DNA of 7,792 nucleotides from Woeseia sp. (lineage in GTDB: Bacteria > Pseudomonadota > Gammaproteobacteria > Steroidobacterales > Woeseiaceae): the NCBI GenBank assembly GCA_018701055.1, contig JABIUH010000250.1, forward strand, positions 1 to 7,792. Reading direction: 5' to 3'. The notes below the pieces were generated by a model, which made no database searches, was not told the origin of the DNA, and was given only the letters and a program-made list of their open reading frames with translations. Shown here piece after piece: positions 1 through 5,923 of the stretch. Both the position numbers and the translations under genes were made by a program. Positions within the stretch are counted from its first letter, which is position 1. Every line of letters begins with the position of its first letter.

Positions 1-211
1 CAGCGTCCATTGCGTCTTCCATTGCACCTTCAGCAGACGCCATGGCGTCGTTCGCCATTTCACTGCCAGCGTCCATGGCATCATTTATTGCCCCTTCGGC
101 AGACTCCATCGCGCCGCTTACTGCGTCCGCCGCACCATCCATTGCGTCGTCTGCGACTTTACCCATTTCTCGCGCGGCACTGTCGACCGCGCCAGCGGCA
201 TCTTCCATGCC
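1..211 (-). repeat. Tandem 33-bp (11-codon) repeats within the lipoprotein gene
   Basis: Codons 28 to 97 of the lipoprotein divide into six successive 11-codon units plus the start of a seventh (AMDA) at the edge. The units are degenerate. The closest pair, at 80-112 and 14-46, share most residues (AM-SAEGA) and are 66 nt apart. Most units begin Ala-Met. Position 8 or 9 carries a larger apolar residue (Val, Ile or Met), and positions 10-11 are usually polar or acidic. The array continues beyond the window, so the total copy number is unknown. Confidence 0.7.
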
Positions 212-292
212 TTGGCTAACTTCTTCCTGGCTGCAGCCGAAGGCCATCAATCCAAGCAACATGATCGCCATTATTCTTGTAATACTTCGCAT
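1..292 (-). CDS. Putative lipoprotein with 11-residue Ala/Met/Asp-rich repeats, 3' end cut by window edge
   Basis: This open frame runs from an ATG at 290-292 to the left edge without a stop, giving 97 visible residues; the C-terminus lies outside the window. Residues 1-20 look like a lipoprotein signal peptide: Arg2 and Arg6, a hydrophobic core (IMAIMLLGLMAF), then AFGC with Cys20 as the lipidated residue. Phe at -2 makes the lipobox slightly atypical. Ser at +2 favours outer-membrane sorting by the usual rule. From about residue 28 to the edge the protein is a run of 11-residue units, e.g. AMESAEGAIND (61-71) and AMASAEGAMED (83-93), with Ala/Met/Val at regular positions and Asp/Glu elsewhere, so an extended amphipathic helix or hendecad coiled coil is likely. 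A GGGAG Shine-Dalgarno sequence (298-302) sits 5 nt before the ATG, the clearest ribosome site in the window. I do not recognise the family and assign no function. Confidence 0.72.
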   Translation of the reverse strand, partial: MRSITRIMAIMLLGLMAFGCSQEEVSQGMEDAAGAVDSAAREMGKVADDAMDGAADAVSGAMESAEGAINDAMDAGSEMANDAMASAEGAMEDAMDA

Positions 293-297
293 TAGTT

Positions 298-302
298 CTC
301 CC
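298..302 (-). promoter_or_regulatory. Shine-Dalgarno site of the lipoprotein gene
   Basis: On the minus strand GGGAG lies 5 nt upstream of the ATG at 292. It supports this start and this strand against the antisense plus-strand frame across the same bases. Most other genes in the window have no comparable purine-rich site. Confidence 0.65.
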
Positions 303-321
303 ATCCGTTAAATCGAAAATG

Positions 322-344
322 ACCGGACAATTGCATTGCCCGGT
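322..344 (-). terminator. Hairpin, possible rho-independent terminator after the kynurenine genes
   Basis: On the minus strand the arms ACCGGGCAAT and ATTGTCCGGT can pair over 10 positions (nine Watson-Crick, one G-U) around a 3-nt loop. The stem is followed by CA and then TTTT. The short T-run and its distance of 173 nt from the kynU stop make it a modest terminator. It also lies only 19 nt upstream of the lipoprotein ribosome site, so it could instead be a 5'-leader structure of that mRNA. The plus-strand direction has no T-run. Confidence 0.4.
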
Positions 345-420
345 ATTGAATCCCGCTTTGAGACAAGCCTTAGATGGGCCTGCCCGATTCGCGCCGATTC
401 TACTCCAGGCTTCTAATCGC

Positions 421-442
421 CATGCGAGTTTTCACTTGCATG
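421..442. repeat. Inverted repeat with 8-bp arms in the kynU-lipoprotein spacer
   Basis: The arms CATGCGAG (421-428) and CTTGCATG (435-442) are complementary except for one G-T pair, around a 6-nt spacer. There is no adjacent T-run, so it is not a typical terminator. It could be an operator-like palindrome or chance. Confidence 0.3.
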
Positions 443-515
443 TCAGCAATTGCACGGTGGTGCGCGCAGTGCGAAGCAGAGTGGCTGTTTTGCGCGAGAA
501 TGCGAGTTCGCTGGA

Positions 516-1796
516 TTAACGCTTGCCCGGCGCTATTGAATCGGCGAGGCGAACAACGAACTCGTGAATGTCCCGGAAGCTATTGTATAGCGGTGCGGGT
601 GCAATACGAATGACATTGGGTTCACGCCAATCGCCAATAACGTTTCTCTTCTCCAATGCTTCAAACACACTTCTGGCGTGCAAATTCTGGTCGGATACGA
701 CCAACGAGAGTTGACAACCGGATGCAGCCGCTGGAGTTATGGATTTAATTCGGCCTGCGAAGTGAGTTTCAAGCAAAGCAGTCAGAAACTCGATCTGCTT
801 GCGGGACTTGCAGGTTAACGCTGCCATACCGATTTCGCTAAATAGTTCGAGTGACGCGACCACAGGTGCGAGCGACAGAATGGGTGGGTTGCTGAGTTGC
901 CACCGTTCTGCACCGTGAGCGGCGACGAATTGGTTGGCCATTTTGAAGCGACTCGCCTCCTCATGGCCCCACCATCCCATCAAATGATCTGCCGCCTCAT
1001 CGTTGCAGTGCTTCTCGTGGACAAACGCGCCAGCAATCGCACCAGGTCCGCTGTTTAGGTATTTATAAGTACACCAAGCGGCGAAATCAGGTGCCCAATC
1101 ATGCAGCGACAACTCGACGTTGCCGATCGCATGCGCGAGATCCAGTCCAATTTTCGCACCTGCATCGCGTGCAGTTTGGCACAGCGCCTGCATATCTAAT
1201 ACTTGCCCGGTGTAGTACTGGACACCTGGAAGTAACATCAATGCGATCTCGCCTCTGTGTTCATCAACTAGTGCCCGCAGGTCTTCAAGGTGTAGTAATT
1301 CATCTTCGCGCGGCGACCACTCGAGCAAACACGCGTCGGGATCTAGGCCATGCAACCGTATCTGAGATTGAACGGCAAAATAGTCGGACGGAAACGCGGT
1401 GGACTCAATGATTATTTTGCGGCGCGAATCGATGGGTCGATAGAAGCTCGCCATCAGTACGTGCAGATTGACCGTTAAGGTATTCATGGCGACGACTTCG
1501 TCATGATTTGCCCCGGTCAGGGCGGCAAAACCATCGATCGCTTCGCGACTATAAGATAGCCACGGGTGTGCACCTCTGAAATGTCCCTCTACACCGTATT
1601 TCGCCCAGTCATCCAGTGACTCTCGAACGCGTTCAGCCGCCTTTTTGGGTTGTAACCCCAAGGAGTTGCCGCACAGGTAAATGCAACTTCGACCGTCTTT
1701 CTCCCCGGGAAAATTAAACTCGTTCCGGTATTGTCGCAACACATCTTCTGCGTCGAGTATCTGAGCTTGTTCGAGCGATGTTGCGAAGATGTTCAT
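516..1796 (-). CDS. kynU: Kynureninase
   Basis: PLP-dependent fold-type I enzyme (EC 3.7.1.3) that splits kynurenine or 3-hydroxykynurenine into (hydroxy)anthranilate and alanine in the cytosol. The 426-residue product has the family's usual length. Visible landmarks from the chosen start are the N-terminal YLCGNSLGLQP segment (about 50-60), the GLDLAHAIGN segment with Asp219 as the expected pyridine-nitrogen ligand, and TYKYLNSGPG with Lys245 as the expected Schiff-base lysine. These are followed by a GWWGHE segment (about 274-279), and RIAPAPLYNS lies near the C-terminus. I chose the ATG at 1796 because it gives the normal N-terminus (MNIFATS) and forms an ATGA overlap with the ACMSD stop, implying translational coupling. 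A longer frame starts at a GTG (1826) but has no better ribosome site. With ACMSD and the dioxygenase next to it, the physiological substrate is probably 3-hydroxykynurenine. Confidence 0.96.
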   Translation of the reverse strand: MNIFATSLEQAQILDAEDVLRQYRNEFNFPGEKDGRSCIYLCGNSLGLQPKKAAERVRESLDDWAKYGVEGHFRGAHPWLSYSREAIDGFAALTGANHDEVVAMNTLTVNLHVLMASFYRPIDSRRKIIIESTAFPSDYFAVQSQIRLHGLDPDACLLEWSPREDELLHLEDLRALVDEHRGEIALMLLPGVQYYTGQVLDMQALCQTARDAGAKIGLDLAHAIGNVELSLHDWAPDFAAWCTYKYLNSGPGAIAGAFVHEKHCNDEAADHLMGWWGHEEASRFKMANQFVAAHGAERWQLSNPPILSLAPVVASLELFSEIGMAALTCKSRKQIEFLTALLETHFAGRIKSITPAAASGCQLSLVVSDQNLHARSVFEALEKRNVIGDWREPNVIRIAPAPLYNSFRDIHEFVVRLADSIAPGKR

Positions 1797-2863
1797 AAAA
1801 ATGCGCGTCTTTTTAAATTCAGCCACTCCAACGCGGAATTGGCCAAAAGATCCGCCGTGGTTTTCTCATCGAGCTGCATTTCCTCAATCATTTTTCCAGG
1901 GTGATGCTCTCCAAGCGGAAAAGGGTAGTCGCTGCCCAATGCAATTCGGTGAGCACCAAACAGATCAATCATGTACTGAAACATTGCCGGTTCGTGTACC
2001 AGTGAGTCAACAAAAAAGCGGCCGATATAGTCGCGTGGGTTGCGGTCATTCGCGGTAGCAACGATGTCCGGTCGCACATTGAAGCCGTGCTCAAGCCGAC
2101 CAATTATTCCCGGAAACGCACCGCCGCCGTGGGCAAATGCAACGCGCAGCTTTGGTAGCTTTTCAAACACGCCGCCAAATATCATGCTGCAAATTGAAAG
2201 AGCGGTTTCTGCCGGCATGCCGACCAGCCACGGCATCCAATAAAGTCCCATGCGTTCTTTGCCCAGCATTTGCCAGGGGTGCACAAATACTGCCGCGCCT
2301 AAGTCGGATGCTGCTTCAAGAACCGGAAAGATGCGAGGATCATCCAGATTCCAACCGTTTACATGCGATCCAATTTGTATGCCGGCAAGACCGATGTCCT
2401 GCATGCATCTTTCCAGTTCCCGAATGGACAAATCGGCATCTTGCATGGGTAGCGTTCCGAGGCCAATGAAGCGCTTCGGGTACTCATTGACCAGTCCCGC
2501 TATGTGATCATTTAGGATGCGTGCTAAGTCCGAAGTATCGGTAGCTTTCGCCCAATAATTGAACATGACCGGAACAGTGGATAGTACTTGCACGTTTACA
2601 TCGCAGCGGTCACTGTCGGCAAGTCTTACCTTAGGATCCCAGCAATCTGCTTCGATTTCTCTAAACAGTTTTCCGTCAAGCATCATTCTCGCGCAACCTG
2701 GCCCATGGTGCTCGAGTTGTATAAAGCCGCCGTACCCATAGCGTTCTTTAAGATCCGGCCAATTCTCAGGCAAAATATGCGTGTGAATGTCGATTTTGAG
2801 CCGTGGTTCGGTGGGCACCGGGTCGGTGGGTGATGAGTTAGTGGGTAATGAGTCCATTCGCAT
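1793..2863 (-). CDS. 2-amino-3-carboxymuconate-6-semialdehyde decarboxylase (ACMSD)
   Basis: Zinc-dependent amidohydrolase-superfamily decarboxylase (EC 4.1.1.45; nbaD in Pseudomonas). It converts the ring-opened product of 3-hydroxyanthranilate to 2-aminomuconate semialdehyde and so diverts carbon from quinolinate and NAD synthesis. Metal-site residues are all present: His27 and His29 (DIHTH), His195 (VFVHPW), His245 (FAHGGG) and Asp312 (GSDYPFP). Arg68, Trp212 and Arg256 occupy the expected substrate-site positions. These residues sit at a constant offset of 21 from the human enzyme numbering as I recall it, so the core appears nearly free of insertions. The offset comes from an extra N-terminus of about 21 residues containing three pentapeptide repeats. 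No initiation codon lies at the canonical start, so the ATG at 2863 (or 2857) is needed. It starts 24 nt after the dioxygenase stop and its stop overlaps kynU by 4 nt. Confidence 0.95.
   Translation of the reverse strand: MRMDSLPTNSSPTDPVPTEPRLKIDIHTHILPENWPDLKERYGYGGFIQLEHHGPGCARMMLDGKLFREIEADCWDPKVRLADSDRCDVNVQVLSTVPVMFNYWAKATDTSDLARILNDHIAGLVNEYPKRFIGLGTLPMQDADLSIRELERCMQDIGLAGIQIGSHVNGWNLDDPRIFPVLEAASDLGAAVFVHPWQMLGKERMGLYWMPWLVGMPAETALSICSMIFGGVFEKLPKLRVAFAHGGGAFPGIIGRLEHGFNVRPDIVATANDRNPRDYIGRFFVDSLVHEPAMFQYMIDLFGAHRIALGSDYPFPLGEHHPGKMIEEMQLDEKTTADLLANSALEWLNLKRRAFL
2810..2854 (-). repeat. Three 15-bp tandem repeats at the 5' end of the ACMSD gene
   Basis: Codons 4-18 of the ACMSD gene are three degenerate 15-bp units coding for DSLPT, NSSPT and DPVPT. 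The first two units are nearly identical in DNA (ACTCATTACCCAC versus ACTCATCACCCAC after frame adjustment), and the third keeps the CCCAC core. The encoded Ser/Pro/Thr-rich tail precedes the first metal-binding motif and is probably disordered. Confidence 0.6.
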
Positions 2864-2887
2864 TCGTTGTCAGAGCACTATGGCGCG

Positions 2888-3400
2888 CTAGGGCTTCGGC
2901 ATTTCGGTTTTGCATTGAGTGCACGTGCGATTGTCAGCGGAACCGTAAAACCGCTCAAAAATCGGCGGCAACTGCCCGACGATGTCATCTACGTACAAGT
3001 ATTCTTCATAAAGTAGATTGTCGCAGTTTTCGCAATACCACATGAAGCCATCTAACTCGTTGTCGAGACGTTTACGTTCAACAACTAGGCCAACAGTATC
3101 GGTAAATCGTTGTGGTGAGTGTGGCACTTTCGGCGGTAGCAATAGAATTTCACCTTCGCCTATAGTGATGTTGACGCGTTTACCATCCTGCATTGTCTTC
3201 AGAAGCATTTCGCCTTCAAGCTGATAAAAGAATTCCGGCCCTTCATCGTAGTGGAAATCGGTTCTGGAATTAGGGCCACCGACGATCATCACAATGAAGT
3301 CGTTTTCCTCAAACACTTGCTGGTTGCAAACGGGTGGCTTAAGCAAGTGCCGATGATCATCGATCCATTGCTTAAAATTGAAAGCAGTTAGTGATTGCAT
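2888..3400 (-). CDS. 3-hydroxyanthranilate 3,4-dioxygenase
   Basis: Cupin-fold non-heme Fe(II) dioxygenase (EC 1.13.11.6; nbaC/haaO family). It opens the ring of 3-hydroxyanthranilate to 2-amino-3-carboxymuconate semialdehyde, the substrate of the next gene's product. The 170-residue length fits the bacterial family. Expected iron ligands are His50, Glu56 and His94; Arg46, Arg98 and Glu109 match the substrate-binding residues. A C-terminal rubredoxin-like second metal site is intact: CENC (123-126) and CTQC (160-163). That site is a hallmark of the bacterial and fungal single-cupin forms and is absent from the animal form. The ATG at 3400 follows the RidA-like gene's stop after only 6 nt, and I see no clear ribosome site, so coupled translation is likely. 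Confidence 0.96.
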   Translation of the reverse strand: MQSLTAFNFKQWIDDHRHLLKPPVCNQQVFEENDFIVMIVGGPNSRTDFHYDEGPEFFYQLEGEMLLKTMQDGKRVNITIGEGEILLLPPKVPHSPQRFTDTVGLVVERKRLDNELDGFMWYCENCDNLLYEEYLYVDDIVGQLPPIFERFYGSADNRTCTQCKTEMPKP

Positions 3401-3406
3401 AGTGAG

Positions 3407-3838
3407 TTACGCGGTACCGATAATCGCCGCGATGCATTTCAGCTCGATGGCGATCGGAGTAGGGAGTTTATTGACTTCTACGGTCGTGCGGGTCGGGCCG
3501 TCGGGCGAGAAATATGTGGCATAGATTTCGTTATACTTTTTGAAATCGCTGTCAATATCGGTCAGATAAACAGTGACATCGACCAGATCGTTCCAGGTCG
3601 CGCCCGCGCTTTCTAAGACTGTGCGGACGTTCGCGAAAACTGCGTGACATTGCGCTTCGATGTCGTGAGAGACGACATGGCCACTATCATCCAATTTAAC
3701 GCCAGGAATAGGACCTCCATCGGCAGGTCGCGGACCTATGCCAGAAAGAAACAGCAGGTTGCCGCATCGACGTGCGTGTGGATAGGCGCCAACAGGCGGG
3801 GGTGCCGCATCTGTTTTAATTGATGTCGAGTTTTTCAT
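3407..3838 (-). CDS. RidA-family protein, probable 2-aminomuconate deaminase
   Basis: Small RidA/YjgF-fold enzyme, expected to be a trimer. Visible features from the chosen start are GAYPHARR (17-24), the SGIGPRPADG segment (32-41), Arg117 within TRTTVEV at the conserved substrate-carboxylate position, and Glu132 in AIELK at the position of the conserved catalytic glutamate. The resemblance to NbaF-type 2-aminomuconate deaminase (EC 3.5.99.5) and its place directly before the dioxygenase and ACMSD suggest that it deaminates 2-aminomuconate, two steps after ACMSD. A general enamine/imine deaminase role cannot be excluded from sequence. Start choice is uncertain. The ATG at 3838 gives 143 residues, the family length, and leaves 19 nt after apaH. 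An in-frame ATG at 3877 would add 13 residues and overlap apaH by 20 nt. Neither has a good ribosome site. Confidence 0.86.
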   Translation of the reverse strand: MKNSTSIKTDAAPPPVGAYPHARRCGNLLFLSGIGPRPADGGPIPGVKLDDSGHVVSHDIEAQCHAVFANVRTVLESAGATWNDLVDVTVYLTDIDSDFKKYNEIYATYFSPDGPTRTTVEVNKLPTPIAIELKCIAAIIGTA

Positions 3839-3857
3839 CGGCGCAATAGTAACGTGT

Positions 3858-4673
3858 TCATGCTTCACACTGGACATCAGTGACAGTAGATTTCTTGTCG
3901 ATACGGACGGCAGTCAACTGTCTGCCCCAGACGCAACCGGTGTCGACCGACACTAATTCCTCATTGACTATAAGACCTAGTGCGCTCCAGTGGCCGAAGA
4001 CTATGCGCGTACCGCGCCATTTTGCATTCTCGGCGTTGAACCATGGGGATAATAATGACGGGGCGTTCTCGGGCGGGCCAGAATGAGAAAAATCAATGCG
4101 GCCCTTAGAATCGATCATTCGCATACGGGTCAGGGCATTAACAATGAAGCGGAGTCGATCGCCCCCCCTCAAATGTTTTGACCAGCGATCAGGTTGGTTG
4201 CCGTACATCGTGGCAAGAAAATCGACATAATTGTCGGATTGCAGAACTGTTTCTACTTCTTTTGCTCGAGCGAGTGTCTTCTTGACGGACCATGTTGCGG
4301 GAACGCCGGCATGAACCATCAATGTATCCAATTTCTTGCTGTAGTGAGCGAGCGGTCGTTTGCGCAGCCAGTTAATGAGTTCGTCGCAATCGCCCTGGCC
4401 TAAAATTTTCCATAGAGAATCGAAATTTTTCGCGGAGACGCCAACGTCATTCGCGATTGCTAGCAAATGCAGGTCATGATTGCCGAGAACCACGATGGCC
4501 GATTTTCCGAGGCTTTTAACGAAACGCAGGGTGCGACGGGATTTTGGGCCGCGATTAACCAAATCACCGCTTAGCCATAGACGATCGCGCGCCGGGTCAA
4601 ACGAGATTCGATCCAAAAGCTTGCGGAATGGGTCGTAGCAACCCTGGATATCGCCGATCGCATATTGAGCCAC
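3858..4673 (-). CDS. apaH: Bis(5'-nucleosyl)-tetraphosphatase, symmetrical
   Basis: Metallophosphatase of the PPP superfamily (EC 3.6.1.41) that splits Ap4A symmetrically into two ADP and lowers dinucleoside polyphosphate alarmones; the same family removes Np4 caps from RNA in E. coli. The 271-residue product shows the family motifs in order: GDIQG (7-11), GDLVNRG (36-42), GNHDLHLL (64-71), HAG (121-123), FGHW (226-229) and VDTGCVWG (243-250). The first motif has Gln where classical PPP enzymes, including E. coli ApaH, have a metal-binding His. As far as I recall GDxQG is common in ApaH from other Gammaproteobacteria, so I do not read it as inactivation. The start is GTG at 4673, giving the normal N-terminus (VAQYAIGD), 16 nt after apaG. 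Confidence 0.96.
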   Translation of the reverse strand: MAQYAIGDIQGCYDPFRKLLDRISFDPARDRLWLSGDLVNRGPKSRRTLRFVKSLGKSAIVVLGNHDLHLLAIANDVGVSAKNFDSLWKILGQGDCDELINWLRKRPLAHYSKKLDTLMVHAGVPATWSVKKTLARAKEVETVLQSDNYVDFLATMYGNQPDRWSKHLRGGDRLRFIVNALTRMRMIDSKGRIDFSHSGPPENAPSLLSPWFNAENAKWRGTRIVFGHWSALGLIVNEELVSVDTGCVWGRQLTAVRIDKKSTVTDVQCEA

Positions 4674-4689
4674 TGTTCAGGTATGCCGC

Positions 4690-5070
4690 TTAGTGCAACA
4701 TTCCAGGTACGGCAAGGGTAAACGCCGGAATTTGCGCATCAAAGCCGATGCCATCATCAGCCTGCATTCGATAGCTGCCTTGCATCGCGCCAACCGGTGT
4801 TTCGAGGACAGCACCGCTAGAATAGCGATAGATCTCACCTGGGCCTAGTTTAGGCTGCTCACCGACGACACCGTCGCCGGAGACCTTTTGCACCTTGCCA
4901 TTGGCATTAGTGATCACCCAGTGTCGGCTTAAGAGCTGCGCCGGCACGTCACTGATATTTTCAATAGTGATCGTATAGGCAAACACATAGCGATCTATGT
5001 CCGGCTCAGATTGGTGGTCGACATATTGCGTCGCCACCTGGATTCTTATTTCGTATTTTTTGTCAACCAT
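4690..5070 (-). CDS. apaG: ApaG domain protein
   Basis: A 126-residue single-domain protein with an immunoglobulin/fibronectin-like beta fold, the standard partner of apaH. It aligns with E. coli ApaG almost end to end. Diagnostic stretches are the YVFAYTITIEN segment (about 28-38), LLSRHWVITNANG (46-58), GEGVVG-like GDGVVGEQP (65-73), YSSGAVLETPVGAMQGSY (83-100) and the terminal LAVPGMLH. Its biochemical role is unclear; genetic work linked it to Co2+/Mg2+ handling. The ATG at 5070 lies 64 nt after the ksgA stop, the largest gap inside the housekeeping block, so apaGH may have its own promoter there. Only a weak GGA lies upstream as a possible ribosome site. Confidence 0.96.
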   Translation of the reverse strand: MVDKKYEIRIQVATQYVDHQSEPDIDRYVFAYTITIENISDVPAQLLSRHWVITNANGKVQKVSGDGVVGEQPKLGPGEIYRYSSGAVLETPVGAMQGSYRMQADDGIGFDAQIPAFTLAVPGMLH

Positions 5071-5126
5071 GTACCGATCCGTCAGGAGACATCTCTTTGG
5101 CTATTTTGTTGGGTTCTTGTGACGCT

Positions 5127-5132
5127 ATTCTA
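5127..5132 (-). promoter_or_regulatory. Possible -10 element ahead of apaG
   Basis: The minus strand of the ksgA-apaG gap carries TAGAAT (5 of 6 bases of the sigma-70 -10 consensus), about 57 nt upstream of the apaG ATG and just after the ksgA stop. The best -35 candidate at 18 nt, TGTTCA inside ksgA, matches only 3 of 6 bases. It is a weak prediction, suggested mainly by position: this is the only gap of more than 25 nt inside the gene cluster. Confidence 0.2.
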
Positions 5133-5134
5133 CA

Positions 5135-5923
5135 TCAGTTGTCGATCATCTGAACATCGGAAAGGTGATTAGCGAGCTTCACCCAATCTGCGATGGAAAC
5201 CTGTTCAGGTCGGTCACTGGCGGCAATCCCAACTGCTTCGAGGTCGTCGGTATGGGCTTTGCCTTGCAGGGCATTGCGTAATGTTTTTCGACGCTGCGAA
5301 AATGCCGCCCGTACAATGTCGGCGAGTAGCTTTGCGTCTTTGATAGCGTGGCCCGGGCCTGGAATTGGACGCATACGAATAACGGCTGACGTTACCTTAG
5401 GTGGCGGTGAGAACGCTTCTGGTGGAACAACGAACAGTGGCACAACTTCCATTTGGCAGCCCAACATAATGGTCAATCGACCATAACTCTTATTGCCGGG
5501 TGCTGCGCACAATCGATCGACCACTTCCTTCTGCAACATGAAATGCGCATCTACGGTATCTTTTCGATATGTCAGCAAATGAAATAACAAGGGTGTCGAG
5601 ATGTTATAGGGCAGATTGCCGACGACTCGCAGATTTTTGCCTATTGAGGAGAAATCAAATTTTAAGGCGTCGGCTTCGTGGATGGTGACTGTCTCCTGTT
5701 GCGCAAAACGTTTCGACAGCAACGCCACGAGATCACGATCAAATTCAACCGCATGTAAATTCGCGCCGCTAGCAGCAAGCGGGTCTGTTATCGCCGCCTG
5801 ACCCGGCCCGATTTCCACTATGGTGTCGCCAACTTTAGGCTGAATGGCGGCCACTATTTGTTCGATAACTTCCGTTGAGCTTAGAAAGTGTTGTCCAAAT
5901 CTCTTCCGCGCTCCCATAGTCAT
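5135..5923 (-). CDS. rsmA: 16S rRNA (adenine1518-N6/adenine1519-N6)-dimethyltransferase
   Basis: RsmA, also called KsgA (EC 2.1.1.182), uses S-adenosylmethionine to dimethylate two adjacent adenines in the helix-45 loop of 16S rRNA during small-subunit assembly. The 262-residue length is typical. Motifs in order: KRFGQHFL (7-14), EIGPG SAM-binding loop (37-41), acidic Glu60 for the ribose, DAL (85-87) near the adenine, the catalytic NLPY (103-106), MLQKEV (129-134), FSPPPKV (171-177) and the FSQRRKTLRN segment (208-217). The ATG at 5923 overlaps the pdxA stop as ATGA; a second ATG two codons on (5917) is an equally possible start and gives MGARKRFG. No Shine-Dalgarno site is visible, which fits coupling to pdxA translation. 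Confidence 0.97.
   Translation of the reverse strand: MTMGARKRFGQHFLSSTEVIEQIVAAIQPKVGDTIVEIGPGQAAITDPLAASGANLHAVEFDRDLVALLSKRFAQQETVTIHEADALKFDFSSIGKNLRVVGNLPYNISTPLLFHLLTYRKDTVDAHFMLQKEVVDRLCAAPGNKSYGRLTIMLGCQMEVVPLFVVPPEAFSPPPKVTSAVIRMRPIPGPGHAIKDAKLLADIVRAAFSQRRKTLRNALQGKAHTDDLEAVGIAASDRPEQVSIADWVKLANHLSDVQMIDN

Larger units (their letters stand above)
293..515. other. Intergenic region between kynU and the lipoprotein gene
   Basis: This 223-nt stretch is the longest non-coding gap in the window. It holds two hairpin-forming inverted repeats (322-344 and 421-442) and the lipoprotein ribosome site. A possible minus-strand -10 element, TAGAAT (397-402, 5 of 6 consensus bases), has no good -35 hexamer at 16-18 nt. 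Short plus-strand frames crossing the region have no ribosome site and no family resemblance that I can see. The likely role is to end the kynurenine transcript and start the lipoprotein transcript. Confidence 0.5.

Noticed and set aside
42..311. Plus-strand frame with an Ala/Ser-rich product across the lipoprotein region
   Set aside because: It is antisense to the minus-strand lipoprotein, which has a good ribosome site, signal peptide and lipobox. The Ala/Ser bias of this frame follows from the repeat on the other strand.
1797..1826. Longer kynureninase start (GTG at 1826) adding 10 residues
   Set aside because: The added residues overlap the ACMSD C-terminus and do not resemble kynureninase N-termini. 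The ATG at 1796 gives the usual start and an ATGA overlap.
3864..3866. Gln in place of the metal-binding His in the first ApaH motif (GDIQG), considered as loss of activity; the substitution itself is at the other end of the gene, near 4644-4646
   Set aside because: All other phosphatase motifs are intact, and to my knowledge GDxQG is a common variant among ApaH proteins, so it is not evidence of a dead enzyme.
5071..5134. ksgA-apaG gap examined for a terminator or small RNA
   Set aside because: I found no stable inverted repeat followed by a T-run. Only a weak -10-like hexamer is present.
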